Shown: positions 26,506 through 35,588 of the stretch, piece by piece | How positions within the stretch are numbered: the stretch's first letter is position 1 | How the letters are laid out: each line of letters opens with the position of its first letter | NCBI GenBank assembly: GCA_024641335.1 | Contig: JAHEDG010000008.1 | Location: 19,821-83,820, forward strand | Origin: Candidatus Zixiibacteriota bacterium | GTDB lineage: Bacteria > Zixibacteria > MSB-5A5 > UBA10806 | DNA: 64,000 bases | Direction: 5' to 3' | The notes under the pieces: model-generated | Database searches by the model: none | What the model was told of the DNA's origin: nothing | Seen by the model: the letters and a program-made list of their open reading frames with translations, nothing else | Made by a program: the position numbers and the translations under genes

Positions 26506-28314
26506 ATGCCTAAAAAGGATCTGATTATTATAACGGCTATCTATATTACTGTCTGCGCGATTTATTATATATCGGCCATATCGAAAACCGAGCCCGGCTT
26601 CCCGGTTGACGACGCCTGGATACACCAGGTTTTCGCCAGGAATATCGCCACCGGCCACGGCTTTTCGTTCAATCCGGACCGTCCGTTCGCCGGCTCGACC
26701 ACGCCGCTCTGGACACTGATTCTGGTTCCGATCTGGAAGATTTCAGGGCCTTTAGCCGGAGGGATTATCGCCAGCCTGATACTACAGCTTTTGGCCATAA
26801 CCGGCCTGTACAAGCTGGCCGGAATGCTGACCAAAGAACCCGATCTTCCTCTTTTAGCGGCGATCCTGTCGATCTTATGCTGGCCGGTAATCTGGGGAGC
26901 GCTTAGCGGCATGGAAATCGGACTTTATTCCGCCCTGACGTTCTGGGGATTATATTATTTTATGAGATCCGGTTCGGTCAGGGACCGGGATACATATACC
27001 GCGTATATTATTTTTACTCTGGCTTTTTTATCGAGACCCGAATGCGCCCTGATTCTTATGGCGGCATTGACGCATGATTTATTAATCTGGCGGAAAACAC
27101 CGGAAAAGGAATTTAAATCCTGGCTGATCAAGGGATTGATTATTATTATATTCACCGCGCCGTATTTCATTTTCAATTATTCGACATCCGGCAGTATCTT
27201 CCCGCAGACATTCACCGCCAAGGTTCAGCACAAAGGTATCATCTCGGCGATATTGAGCGGGAATTTTTTAGGCATAATGAAGACGTTAACTGTCGTACCG
27301 TATTTTTACCTTAAGGACTTTTTCAGCAAATCTCTTTTGCTCAATCCGATCGTTGTATCGGCGTTCACCGCGGGGATTATAAGAATCGCGATCGGAGCGC
27401 CGCTGCCTAAATCGAGAAGGCTGATGTTTGTGTTGTTGATTATCTTATATATTCCGGCCATGGGAGCTCTTTCCCCCCGGTACTGGCCGACCTGGCAGCA
27501 GTTCCGTTATGTGACCAATCTTTTGCCGCTTGTAATTACAATCGGCATTATCGGTATATTTCAGATCGACAGCTTCGATTACCGGAGCTTTAAAAAACCG
27601 CTTATCCTGATCGGCTCTGCGCTCGTCTTTTTCGGTTTGGCGCTGATCCTGGTTTCGACCTATATCGATACCCAGTTGATTCCTTTGTTCGTTACCGATG
27701 TCTCCGGATACAGCCCCGAACGTATTCACGAAATAATCAGGGGGGTGGGATTCGATACATTGAGCTTAGCGGTATTCTTTATTGTCTGTTTGGTTTTGCT
27801 ATTTACTGGAATTCAACGGAAATCGGCCGTCGGCCGGCCCGGTAGAATATTCAAGATCCTAATATTAACTATCGCCTCTGCAATAACGATTTGGAACGCG
27901 CGAATTTACGTAAACTGCGTCAAATATATAAACATGTATGATGTAGCTCCGGCCGCTTATTTAGGGGATATCGCCAAGCCCGGCGACGTAGTGGCGGTAA
28001 ATGATATAGGCGCGTTCGGCTATTTTTCCACAATGGAGGTCTTCGATCTTTGGGGGCTGATATCACCGGAATTAACGTCCGAAATGATAAACAACGATTC
28101 ATTGGCCTTCGAATATATGCTGCGTAACAAGCGGGTCGATTACGCGGCCATTGTGCCGGCCTGGTTCAGGTATATCCCTCGAAGAAGCGATGTATTCGTC
28201 CCGCTGAAGGAATTCGGCCGGGACGAGGATTCGATATACCCGAGTTTGACGACTATGGTATATAAAACGGTCTGGCCCGACTCTACCCTTGAAAATGATC
28301 CAGGGCGGAGATGA
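26506..28314 (+). CDS. GT-C-type membrane glycosyltransferase-like protein, copy 2
   Basis: 602 residues, same architecture as the preceding gene: about ten membrane helices, the same first loop VDDAWIHQVFARNIATGHG, AGSTTPLWTLIL, and a C-terminal soluble domain with GDVVAVNDIGAFGYFSTM. Most of the protein is clearly diverged from copy 1 (helices and middle loops differ), so the two probably have different acceptors. The 3' end overlaps the stop end of the opposing aminotransferase gene by 32 bases. A polyprenyl-sugar-dependent role is inferred from the fold pattern only. Confidence 0.7.
   Translation: MPKKDLIIITAIYITVCAIYYISAISKTEPGFPVDDAWIHQVFARNIATGHGFSFNPDRPFAGSTTPLWTLILVPIWKISGPLAGGIIASLILQLLAITGLYKLAGMLTKEPDLPLLAAILSILCWPVIWGALSGMEIGLYSALTFWGLYYFMRSGSVRDRDTYTAYIIFTLAFLSRPECALILMAALTHDLLIWRKTPEKEFKSWLIKGLIIIIFTAPYFIFNYSTSGSIFPQTFTAKVQHKGIISAILSGNFLGIMKTLTVVPYFYLKDFFSKSLLLNPIVVSAFTAGIIRIAIGAPLPKSRRLMFVLLIILYIPAMGALSPRYWPTWQQFRYVTNLLPLVITIGIIGIFQIDSFDYRSFKKPLILIGSALVFFGLALILVSTYIDTQLIPLFVTDVSGYSPERIHEIIRGVGFDTLSLAVFFIVCLVLLFTGIQRKSAVGRPGRIFKILILTIASAITIWNARIYVNCVKYINMYDVAPAAYLGDIAKPGDVVAVNDIGAFGYFSTMEVFDLWGLISPELTSEMINNDSLAFEYMLRNKRVDYAAIVPAWFRYIPRRSDVFVPLKEFGRDEDSIYPSLTTMVYKTVWPDSTLENDPGRR
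26608..26678 (+). repeat. 71-nt perfect repeat, copy 2 (GT-C pair)
   Basis: Second copy of the tract at 24755-24825, in the matching position of the downstream paralogue. Confidence 0.8.
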
Positions 28315-29431
28315 GAAGGTTTATTTCCTCTTCGCTGTTGTAGAAATGAGGAGAGACCCGGATACCGCCTTCCCTGAAGCTCAATATATATCCTTCATCG
28401 GTCAGATATCGGTAGAGTTTCATGGGATCCTGATTTTTGAAGGCAACTATACCTGATCTGCGAGATTCATCCCTGGAGGAAACCAGATGGAATCTTTTAT
28501 CGGAATCGAGTATATCGATGAGCTGTTCGGTAAGACGCCTCACCCGATCCCAGATTTCAGGCAGACCGAATGACAGCAGCAGGTCAACCGAGGCGTTGAG
28601 CGCCCTGATATCCTGATAGGGATAAGTACCCAGTTCGAATTTGGCTGGTCCCTTTCTCGGAGTTAAATCGTATTTCATCAGATCGGAGAAATCGACTTGC
28701 CAATCCACGGAAAGCCAGCCGGAAAAAGGGGGATCGATCATGCTTTCGGCCCGCTCGGAGAGATAATAAAAGCCGGTACCGCATGGTCCCAGCATCCATT
28801 TCTGGCATCCGCAGGTAAACAGATCGACTTTCAATGATTCCAGATCGACCGGCATGGCTCCCAATCCCTGGATACCGTCGACGCAGAAAATTATCCGGTT
28901 ATCGGCGCAGAACCGTCCAAGTTTTTCCAGATCGGCCCGATAGCCGTTGTTAAACTGCACCCAGCTGGTATTTATCACCCGGGTTTTATTATCGGCCAGG
29001 GATATAATGGCTTCTTCGTCGATAAAGCCCTGGTTGTTTTTGGCGAATCGGATATCGACACCGCGAGATTTCAATCTCACCCAGGGATAGACATTGGCCG
29101 GGAACTCGTTATCGGAGACTATGATATTATCGCCGGACGACCATCGATATCCAGCGGCTATGATATTAAGTCCGTAGGATGTTGTCGTGGACAATCCTAT
29201 TCTTTGAAAATCAACTCCGACTATGCCGGCCAGCTTACCGCGGACTGCCTCTATTATTTTGAATGATTCAGCGTCATGGTTATGGGCTGTTTTCTGCCAG
29301 CTGTCCAGATAAAGATCGTAAACCCGGCGCGCCGGAACCGGCAGAGGGCCGTGCGAAGCGTTATTGAGATATATGATACTATCATCCAAAAGAAAATTCG
29401 AACGCGCTTTTCGCCAATCGATCATACTCAT
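28283..29431 (-). CDS. Class V aminotransferase-fold PLP enzyme
   Basis: 382 residues from ATG 29431, chosen because AGGAGAGG precedes it and it overlaps the upstream stop as ATGA. The fold-type I enzyme resembles cysteine desulfurases and isopenicillin-N epimerase: IIYLNNASHGPLP at the start, INTSWVQFNNGYRADLE, FCVDGIQGLGAMPVD and the PLP-lysine region CGCQKWMLGPCGTGFYYL. The substrate is unknown. Translational coupling to the SDR gene suggests a shared pathway, perhaps linked to the neighbouring sphingolipid genes. It could equally serve sulfur or amino-acid metabolism. Confidence 0.8.
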   Translation of the reverse strand: MSMIDWRKARSNFLLDDSIIYLNNASHGPLPVPARRVYDLYLDSWQKTAHNHDAESFKIIEAVRGKLAGIVGVDFQRIGLSTTTSYGLNIIAAGYRWSSGDNIIVSDNEFPANVYPWVRLKSRGVDIRFAKNNQGFIDEEAIISLADNKTRVINTSWVQFNNGYRADLEKLGRFCADNRIIFCVDGIQGLGAMPVDLESLKVDLFTCGCQKWMLGPCGTGFYYLSERAESMIDPPFSGWLSVDWQVDFSDLMKYDLTPRKGPAKFELGTYPYQDIRALNASVDLLLSFGLPEIWDRVRRLTEQLIDILDSDKRFHLVSSRDESRRSGIVAFKNQDPMKLYRYLTDEGYILSFREGGIRVSPHFYNSEEEINLLISALDHFQG

Positions 29432-30408
29432 AGCCAGCCTCTCCTGGAATACCATTCGATTGTCTCCGCGGCTCCTGCCTTGAAGGAGTATCGGGGAACA
29501 AAACCGGTATCTTTTTCAATTGCTGATGTATCAACCAGCCAGTATTTGGCGGACAATTCGGCCGCCTTATCTTCAGTAAAAATGACCGCCTGTCCCCGTT
29601 TACCGGCGATCCATTCGGATAACAGTCCGGCCAATTTCAAAACCGGGACGGGCAGATGGATATCCAGGGCCCTGACACCCATAACTTCACTGATTATATC
29701 TCCGGCCTGACTGTAGGAATAGGCTTTTTTCTCGGCGATGAAATATACATTTCCCGATACGGTATCGGTTCGGACTGCGGCCAGAACAGCCCGGGCCAGG
29801 TCTTTCACATAAGTGAAATTGATATAGCACTCTCCGGAACCAAAGGTCGGTTTCAGTTTGAATTTCACCGCTTTGAAAAAGGCCAGCATCTCTTTATCGC
29901 GTGGTCCGTATACCGCGGATGGTCTTAGGATGGTAACCGGGAACTGATCTTTAAAATTCAGGACCGCCTTTTCACCGCCGAGCTTGGATCGTCCATAGGC
30001 GGTCAGAGGGCGGGGCGGATGATCCTCGGTGAGGGGCCGGTAAGACGAGGCGGGGCCCGAGGCCGCCATGGATGATATCTGGATAAATCTGCTGATTTTC
30101 GAGTAGTCTTTAGCAGCCTCGAGAAGATTCCCGGTACCCGCGATATTGACAGTATCGAACATAACAGGATCGATGGTTTTGGTCAACCCGGCATTATTGA
30201 TAATAATATCTACTCCTTCGACAGCGTCGCGCAAAGACTCCGGATCATTAAGATCTCCATAGAGAAGTTCGAGGTCAATTCCCTCTATATTGGAGAGATC
30301 GGAGGATGGACGGACCAGGGCGCGCACCTGATAATCCGAGGCTAAGAATGCTTCGCAAAGATGAGAGCCGACGAATCCGTTGGCCCCGGTAATCAGGGCT
30401 AATGTCAC
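29428..30408 (-). CDS. NAD(P)-dependent SDR, candidate ceramide reductase (CerR-like)
   Basis: 326 residues from GTG 30408 (AAGGAG upstream). Extended SDR: LITGANGFVGSHLCEAF (Rossmann), INNAGLTKTID, catalytic SSMAASG with YGRSK (Tyr-x3-Lys), TILRPSAVYGPRDKE. Bacterial ceramide makers such as Caulobacter use an extended SDR (CerR) to reduce the 3-keto group. This gene is divergent from a serine palmitoyltransferase and an acyltransferase with only 113 bases between. The family alone is broad (epimerases, dihydroflavonol reductase-like), so the ceramide role rests on context. Confidence 0.65.
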   Translation of the reverse strand: MTLALITGANGFVGSHLCEAFLASDYQVRALVRPSSDLSNIEGIDLELLYGDLNDPESLRDAVEGVDIIINNAGLTKTIDPVMFDTVNIAGTGNLLEAAKDYSKISRFIQISSMAASGPASSYRPLTEDHPPRPLTAYGRSKLGGEKAVLNFKDQFPVTILRPSAVYGPRDKEMLAFFKAVKFKLKPTFGSGECYINFTYVKDLARAVLAAVRTDTVSGNVYFIAEKKAYSYSQAGDIISEVMGVRALDIHLPVPVLKLAGLLSEWIAGKRGQAVIFTEDKAAELSAKYWLVDTSAIEKDTGFVPRYSFKAGAAETIEWYSRRGWL

Positions 30409-30422
30409 TTCTCTTTATCTCC

Positions 30423-30451
30423 TTGACAATTAAAACAGCGTGCGGTAATTT
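30423..30451 (+). promoter_or_regulatory. Promoter of the serine palmitoyltransferase gene
   Basis: TTGACA (30423-30428), 17-base spacer, TAATTT (30446-30451), giving a leader of about 65 bases before ATG 30522. The -35 element lies directly upstream of the divergent SDR gene's Shine-Dalgarno. Confidence 0.6.
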
Positions 30452-30521
30452 CGCTCTTGCCAATAAATTATGCAATGGGTTGAAGACTCGCAAGACGTTT
30501 ATTTCGATCCCGGAGAATTCG

Positions 30522-31703
30522 ATGGATTTATTTGATAGATGCAAGAACTATAAGGATGCCCGCGCGGTCGAAGCGATGGGTTTATATCCATATTTTCGGC
30601 GTATTTCATCGTCGCCGGATACCAAAGTTATCGCTGAGGGCAGAGAAGTGATAATGATCGGCTCAAATAACTACCTGGGCTTGACCAATCACCCGAAAGT
30701 AATCGAGGCTATTCATCAGGCGGTCGATAAATACGGTTCGGGCTGTACCGGCTCGCGGTTTCTCAACGGCACTTTGGATATGCATGTCCTGCTGGAAGAG
30801 GAATTGGCCGACTTCATGGGGACGGAATCGGCTTTAGTATTTTCGACCGGTTTTCAGACCAATTTGGGGACTATCTCTACTCTGGTCGGAAAAGACGATA
30901 TCGTTATCGGCGACCGGGCCAATCATGCCTCTATTGTCGACGGCTGCCGGATGTCCTTCGGGGATTTCAAGAAATACAAACATAACAATATGGCCGATCT
31001 GGAACGTCACCTGGCTAAAAACGGCAATTCCAGGGGAAAACTGGTCGTCACCGACGGCGTATTTTCCATGGAGGGAGATATCGCCAATCTGCCGAAGATC
31101 ACGGAGTTATCGTCAAAATACGGAGCCCGGGTGATGGTGGACGACGCTCACAGTATCGGCGTATTGGGGGAAAACGGCCGTGGCACAGCTGAGTATTTTC
31201 ATATCGAGGATCAAGTCGATATAGTCATGGGAACATTCTCCAAATCGCTGGCCTCACTGGGTGGCTTCATCGCGGCGGATGAGGATGTCATTCATTATAT
31301 CAAACATCATTCCAGGGCCCTTATATTTTCGGCGGCGCCTCCTCCGGCCGCAGTCGCGGCGGTCAGGACGACATTGAAGATTATGAAATCGGAACCGGAG
31401 CGCAGAACCAGGCTATGGGAAATAACCAGGCGAATGCACAAAGAGTTCAAAGGAATGGGATTCGATATCGGAGCGACCCAAACCCCTATCATCCCGATTA
31501 TCGTAGGGGAAGATATGAAAACTTTCGCTTTCTGGAAAAGCCTGACCGAGGCGGGGTTATTTACCAATCCGATTATCTCACCCGCGGTTCCTCCGGGGCA
31601 GGCTTTGATAAGAACCAGCTATACCGCCACCCATACCGACGAGCAGCTCGACCGGGTGCTTCAGATTTTCAAAGATGTCGGCAAGAAATTCGGGATAATA
31701 TAA
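30522..31703 (+). CDS. spt: Serine palmitoyltransferase
   Basis: 393 residues from ATG 30522 (CGGAGAA upstream); an earlier in-frame ATG at 30402 overlaps the divergent SDR gene and adds no conserved sequence. Alpha-oxoamine synthase family: IGSNNYLGLTNHP, YGSGCTGSRFLNGT, DRANHASIVDG, VDDAHSIGVLG, and the PLP-lysine GTFSKSLASLGGFIA (K241). The stretch IKHHSRALIFSAAPPPA is typical of serine palmitoyltransferase as opposed to KBL or BioF. It condenses L-serine with an acyl thioester to 3-ketosphinganine, the first step of sphingolipid synthesis. It abuts the acyltransferase gene without any gap. Confidence 0.85.
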   Translation: MDLFDRCKNYKDARAVEAMGLYPYFRRISSSPDTKVIAEGREVIMIGSNNYLGLTNHPKVIEAIHQAVDKYGSGCTGSRFLNGTLDMHVLLEEELADFMGTESALVFSTGFQTNLGTISTLVGKDDIVIGDRANHASIVDGCRMSFGDFKKYKHNNMADLERHLAKNGNSRGKLVVTDGVFSMEGDIANLPKITELSSKYGARVMVDDAHSIGVLGENGRGTAEYFHIEDQVDIVMGTFSKSLASLGGFIAADEDVIHYIKHHSRALIFSAAPPPAAVAAVRTTLKIMKSEPERRTRLWEITRRMHKEFKGMGFDIGATQTPIIPIIVGEDMKTFAFWKSLTEAGLFTNPIISPAVPPGQALIRTSYTATHTDEQLDRVLQIFKDVGKKFGII

Positions 31704-32831
31704 TTGGCCGCGATCGAGATACGCGAGGTCAGCGATAAAAAAACGCTTTCGGCGTTTACAAAACTGCCGTTGTCCCTGTACAGGAACGAGCCTTATTATG
31801 TCCCTCACCTTTTGGTCGACAGAAAGAAGATATTCGACAAATCCGGAAACCCGTTTTTTCACCATGCCAGGGCAAAATATTATCTGGCCTATAAAGACGG
31901 CCATATCGCCGGACGAATAGCCGGCATAGTCAATGATCTCCACAACGAATTTCATAACGAGCAAACAGGATTTTTCGGATTCTTCGACTGTATCAACGAT
32001 TTCGAGACCGCGGCTTCTCTTCTGCGGACCGCCGGGGATTTTACCCGCAAAGAGGGGATGGGAATTTTACGCGGACCGGCGAATTTTTCCACCAATGACG
32101 AAGTCGGTCTTTTGATCGAGGGTTTCGATTCTCTGCCCTGTTTTATGATGACCTATAATCCACCGTATTATTTAGATATGTATGACCGTCTTGGGTTAAA
32201 GAAGGCCGAGGATCTGATCGCCTATTATATCGACGATAAGAATCCTCCCCCGGAAAGGATAATGAGAATCGCCGAAAAGATCCGGCAGAGAAGCAGGGTG
32301 AGAATCCGCAAAATAGATATGAAACATTTCGATTCCGAGCTGGAGCTGATAAGGACCATTTACAATTCCGCCTGGAGCAGGAACTGGGGATTTATTCCGA
32401 TGACCGAGGAGGAATTCGAGCATACTGCCGACGATTTCAAGAAAATCATAGATCCGGAGCTGGTTTTTCTGGCTTTTATCGATGACGAGCCGGCGGGATT
32501 TCAACTGGCAGTTCCCGATTACAACCCGGTACTCAGGACAATGAACGGACGGTTATTTCCCGCGGGGTTTTTGAAATTCATATATTATACGAAGGTCAGG
32601 AGGATAATAACCGGTCTCCGGGTGATAACCATGGGAATAGTCCACAAGTATCAGAAAATCGGACTCGATTTGATATTCTTCGCCGATATCTATAACGAAG
32701 GGCGACGTCGCGGCTATAAGTGGGCGGAGATGTCCTGGATACTGGAACGCAACACGTTAATGAACAAGAGCGCGCTGGATATGGGCGCCCGGCCGTATAA
32801 AAAATACCGTATTTACGAAAAGTCTCTTTAG
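31704..32831 (+). CDS. GNAT-like N-acyltransferase, candidate bacterial ceramide synthase
   Basis: 375 residues starting at TTG immediately after the spt stop codon (TAATTG). The large GNAT-related family has LPLSLYRNEPYYVPHLL and FHHARAKYYLAYKDGHIAGR at the start, GFFGFFDCINDFE, ILRGPANFSTNDEVGLLIEG, then GIVHKYQKIGLDLIFF and AEMSWILERNT at the end. The Caulobacter ceramide synthase is a GNAT-like protein unrelated to eukaryotic CerS. Placement directly behind spt suggests the same role: N-acylation of the sphingoid base. Proteins of this family also occur away from spt, so the function is inferred from context. Confidence 0.65.
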   Translation: MAAIEIREVSDKKTLSAFTKLPLSLYRNEPYYVPHLLVDRKKIFDKSGNPFFHHARAKYYLAYKDGHIAGRIAGIVNDLHNEFHNEQTGFFGFFDCINDFETAASLLRTAGDFTRKEGMGILRGPANFSTNDEVGLLIEGFDSLPCFMMTYNPPYYLDMYDRLGLKKAEDLIAYYIDDKNPPPERIMRIAEKIRQRSRVRIRKIDMKHFDSELELIRTIYNSAWSRNWGFIPMTEEEFEHTADDFKKIIDPELVFLAFIDDEPAGFQLAVPDYNPVLRTMNGRLFPAGFLKFIYYTKVRRIITGLRVITMGIVHKYQKIGLDLIFFADIYNEGRRRGYKWAEMSWILERNTLMNKSALDMGARPYKKYRIYEKSL

Positions 32832-32857
32832 CTTCGGCAGCAGGACAGACAATAATA

Positions 32858-33667
32858 TCATCTCTGGCAGCGAGGGCAGTAATGCGCTGATCGTCCTCCG
32901 ATTTTTTCTCTCCTTATTTTACGTCGGCAATTCACGCAGGGTTGGCTTTCCCGGCCGTACACTCTATGCGAGTTTTGGTAACCGCCCTGAACTCCGTCAG
33001 CATCCACATAGTCGGATATCGATGATCCTCTGGCCTGGATCGCCTCGTCCAGTATTTCGATAATGACGCTATGGAGTTTGCCGAGCCTGGCGACACTAAT
33101 AGCGCGGCAGTTTAATTTCGGACTGATTCCCGCTCTGAATAGAGCTTCATCGGTATAGATATTGCCCAAACCTGAAATTACTGTTTGATCGAGGAGCAGG
33201 GCTTTGATCATCCTGTTTTTCGATTTGATCGCGGCCAAGAAATCGTCGACACCGAGCTGGTACGGATCGGGGCCGATTTTCGCCAGGTAATCGAGATCTG
33301 GTAGTTTTGATGTTTTCACCAGGTGCAGGTAACCGAATCTGCGGATATCATTGAACCGGATTTCACCGTCGTTCAATTCCATGATAAAATGAGTGTGTTT
33401 CGCGACTTTGGTATCGGATCGGTCGAGTGTCAGTTTACCGGTCATTTTCAAATGTATGATCAGGGTCCTGCCGCCGGATAAGGATATGAGGATGTTTTTT
33501 CCTTTGCGTTCGATTCCGGAGATGGTCGCGCTCCGGAGTCCGACTCGCGGCAAACGTCCGTCGCGCCAGACAGACCTGGTGATGATTTTCGCGGTCATGA
33601 TCTTCTTGCCGACTATTTTATTTCGCAGGTCGTTAACGATGGTTTGTACTTCGGGCAGTTCCGGCAT
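32858..33667 (-). CDS. mutM: Formamidopyrimidine-DNA glycosylase
   Basis: 269 residues. N-terminal PELPEV supplies the catalytic Pro2 and Glu3, the conserved Lys lies in HLKMTGKL, the helix-two-turn-helix in LLDQTVISGLGNIYTDEALF, and the C-terminal zinc finger is CVNCRRKI..HYCPRC. It excises 8-oxoguanine and ring-opened purines. It is convergent with the acyltransferase gene and follows the DUF3857 gene by four bases, so it is the last gene of that minus-strand run. Confidence 0.95.
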   Translation of the reverse strand: MPELPEVQTIVNDLRNKIVGKKIMTAKIITRSVWRDGRLPRVGLRSATISGIERKGKNILISLSGGRTLIIHLKMTGKLTLDRSDTKVAKHTHFIMELNDGEIRFNDIRRFGYLHLVKTSKLPDLDYLAKIGPDPYQLGVDDFLAAIKSKNRMIKALLLDQTVISGLGNIYTDEALFRAGISPKLNCRAISVARLGKLHSVIIEILDEAIQARGSSISDYVDADGVQGGYQNSHRVYGRESQPCVNCRRKIRREKIGGRSAHYCPRCQR

Positions 33668-33671
33668 AATA

Positions 33672-35588
33672 TTATTCTGTCCTTTTGAGAATTATCTGTT
33701 TATCGGCCTCGGCCCTGGCTGTATTGAAGAACCTGGCCAGAGATTTATTGGCCGACGGCGGAAGATATGATTTTTTCAGACCGAATCCTCTGGTAATGGT
33801 GACCGAGTTTTCGGCCTGGCGGGCGACGGAGTATATTTCTCCGATATGGCTGTTCAGAGAATAATTTTTGGGCAGCGATTCGACCTCGAACTGGGGGGCG
33901 ATATAGAATGTTATCCTCTCGAACTCGAATCTCGGTCTTTTGAGCATAATCGGGTATCGTCTTTGAGAGTCGGGGATATTAGGCAGATCTTCCCATCGGC
34001 CGAGAAGATCCATCGGCATATAGGCCCGTCGGGCGAACGGCCTGATAATCGGATCTGTGGTAAACGAATAGGCTATACGGTAATCGTCATTGGCGGAATC
34101 GGGCGAGAAAGCGATGAATTTTCCCAGTCGAGCCCCGGGAAAGGAGCTGGTCAGTTTTCTTTCCCAGGGCATTTTTCGCTGTTCCTCGTCGAAGCTTAGA
34201 AGATATGACGATATTTCCGGTATCATGGCCCCGGAATATATTTCGGTAGCCTCGCCATGAAGCGCCCCATCCTGGTCGAGATAGAGCTTCAGGTGAATAG
34301 CCTTGCCGTTTTCCCGATAATCCACATCGGGGATACGGGACAAGTTTCCGGCGGGCTCATCGATCCGAAGAATAGAAGCTCCCTGATCTTCGAACGGAAG
34401 AACTCCCAAATCGCTGACCGGATAAAACGGATCCGCCCAGAGAGTATCGCCATCGATGAAGCAGGCGACTATCAGCCTGTCAAACCAGAACAGGGCAGGC
34501 AGCTCGTCGAGGGGCGCGGTGACATTGCGGGTGGCTGTCAAATATAAGCCGCATGGTACATTCAGATCCTCGAGCAATCCATATAGAATGGCGGCGCTAT
34601 TGCCTTGGGTGCCGCGCCGTTTTTCGATAGCGTCGTCAACGCTCCGCGCCAGGGTGACATCGGAATACTGGGATCTGAAATTTCTCCTCACCCAGGTGAA
34701 CGCCCCGGCCGCTTTGTGTCTTATGTCTCCGGAGACATTTTCGAGCGAATCGATTACCGGATCGAGAGAAGATCCAGATTCGAGGAAATTCTCCAGTTTA
34801 TCACCATAAAGCCGGGAAATCAGGAGCCAGTCTACTTTTTGAGTTTCGGGATCAGGCCAGTTTCTGTCCAGGTAAAGAGAATAGAATACGCCGGGGATAA
34901 TTTCCTCGAAGGTCGGGGAAAACTCCTCGTCGTAGAGACCCTGAACATCAGCGGCTATCCACTTATATTTAATTCCGCCGGAACCTCCGATTCCCTTAAA
35001 TCGCTCTCTGATCTCATAGGCGGGAAAAGCCGGTGAGACGGCGAATTTGAATACCCATGAATCCGGGATAGTTAATACGACTATGGCGGAATCCACAGGG
35101 ATGGTCTTTCCAAAAAATCTTTTGCCGGCAATACTGGCGTCCGTGGATCTGATAGTCCATTCCAGATGAAGGGCGGCTCCCGGCTCGGCATGACGGAAAT
35201 TAATGAAGATCCTTTTGCTGTCGTCGGTAATGTTCCGGGTTACTATATCTTCCTCATCCGACTGGAATATTTCTCCGTCGGGCAGAACGGTAAAGGCCTT
35301 GATATCGATTCGATCGTTTTTTCCCAGCACCGGAGTGGCGGTTCTGGAAAGCGCTGTTCGGCCCCGTTCGGCCAGCACGATTTCAGATTTATAATATCGA
35401 ACATAATCATAACCCCCGTTGCCGTCCGGCCAGATATGAGTAGAGTCATATACCATCGTATAATATCCCATAAGCTCTTCATACAGGGGCTGGGCTTTCG
35501 CCGCGTTCGGGAAGAATATAATCGACAAAACAAGACTTAATACAAAACGGGGAATTATCCCATTCCGGTCACTTCGATATAAAGACAT
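33672..35588 (-). CDS. DUF3857/transglutaminase-like secreted protein, triad lost
   Basis: 638 residues from ATG 35588 (a longer frame starts at 35714 but overlaps the upstream gene far more). The signal peptide ends about residue 33 (NAAKAQ). The N-terminal DUF3857-like domain reads VLPDGEIFQSDEEDIV. The transglutaminase-like core aligns with the upstream paralogue, but its Cys site is Gln (Q328, GTQGNSA against GDCKDQA) and its His site is Arg (R371, FDRLIV against FDHAVA); only the Asp (LWADPF) remains. It is therefore probably non-catalytic, a binding or partner protein of the intact paralogue, which overlaps it by 20 bases. Confidence 0.75.
   Translation of the reverse strand: MSLYRSDRNGIIPRFVLSLVLSIIFFPNAAKAQPLYEELMGYYTMVYDSTHIWPDGNGGYDYVRYYKSEIVLAERGRTALSRTATPVLGKNDRIDIKAFTVLPDGEIFQSDEEDIVTRNITDDSKRIFINFRHAEPGAALHLEWTIRSTDASIAGKRFFGKTIPVDSAIVVLTIPDSWVFKFAVSPAFPAYEIRERFKGIGGSGGIKYKWIAADVQGLYDEEFSPTFEEIIPGVFYSLYLDRNWPDPETQKVDWLLISRLYGDKLENFLESGSSLDPVIDSLENVSGDIRHKAAGAFTWVRRNFRSQYSDVTLARSVDDAIEKRRGTQGNSAAILYGLLEDLNVPCGLYLTATRNVTAPLDELPALFWFDRLIVACFIDGDTLWADPFYPVSDLGVLPFEDQGASILRIDEPAGNLSRIPDVDYRENGKAIHLKLYLDQDGALHGEATEIYSGAMIPEISSYLLSFDEEQRKMPWERKLTSSFPGARLGKFIAFSPDSANDDYRIAYSFTTDPIIRPFARRAYMPMDLLGRWEDLPNIPDSQRRYPIMLKRPRFEFERITFYIAPQFEVESLPKNYSLNSHIGEIYSVARQAENSVTITRGFGLKKSYLPPSANKSLARFFNTARAEADKQIILKRTE

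Noticed and set aside
30402..30521. Upstream extension of serine palmitoyltransferase from ATG 30402
   Set aside because: It would run through the promoter and the divergent gene's start; no conserved residues, and the ATG at 30522 has a ribosome site and the usual family N-terminus.
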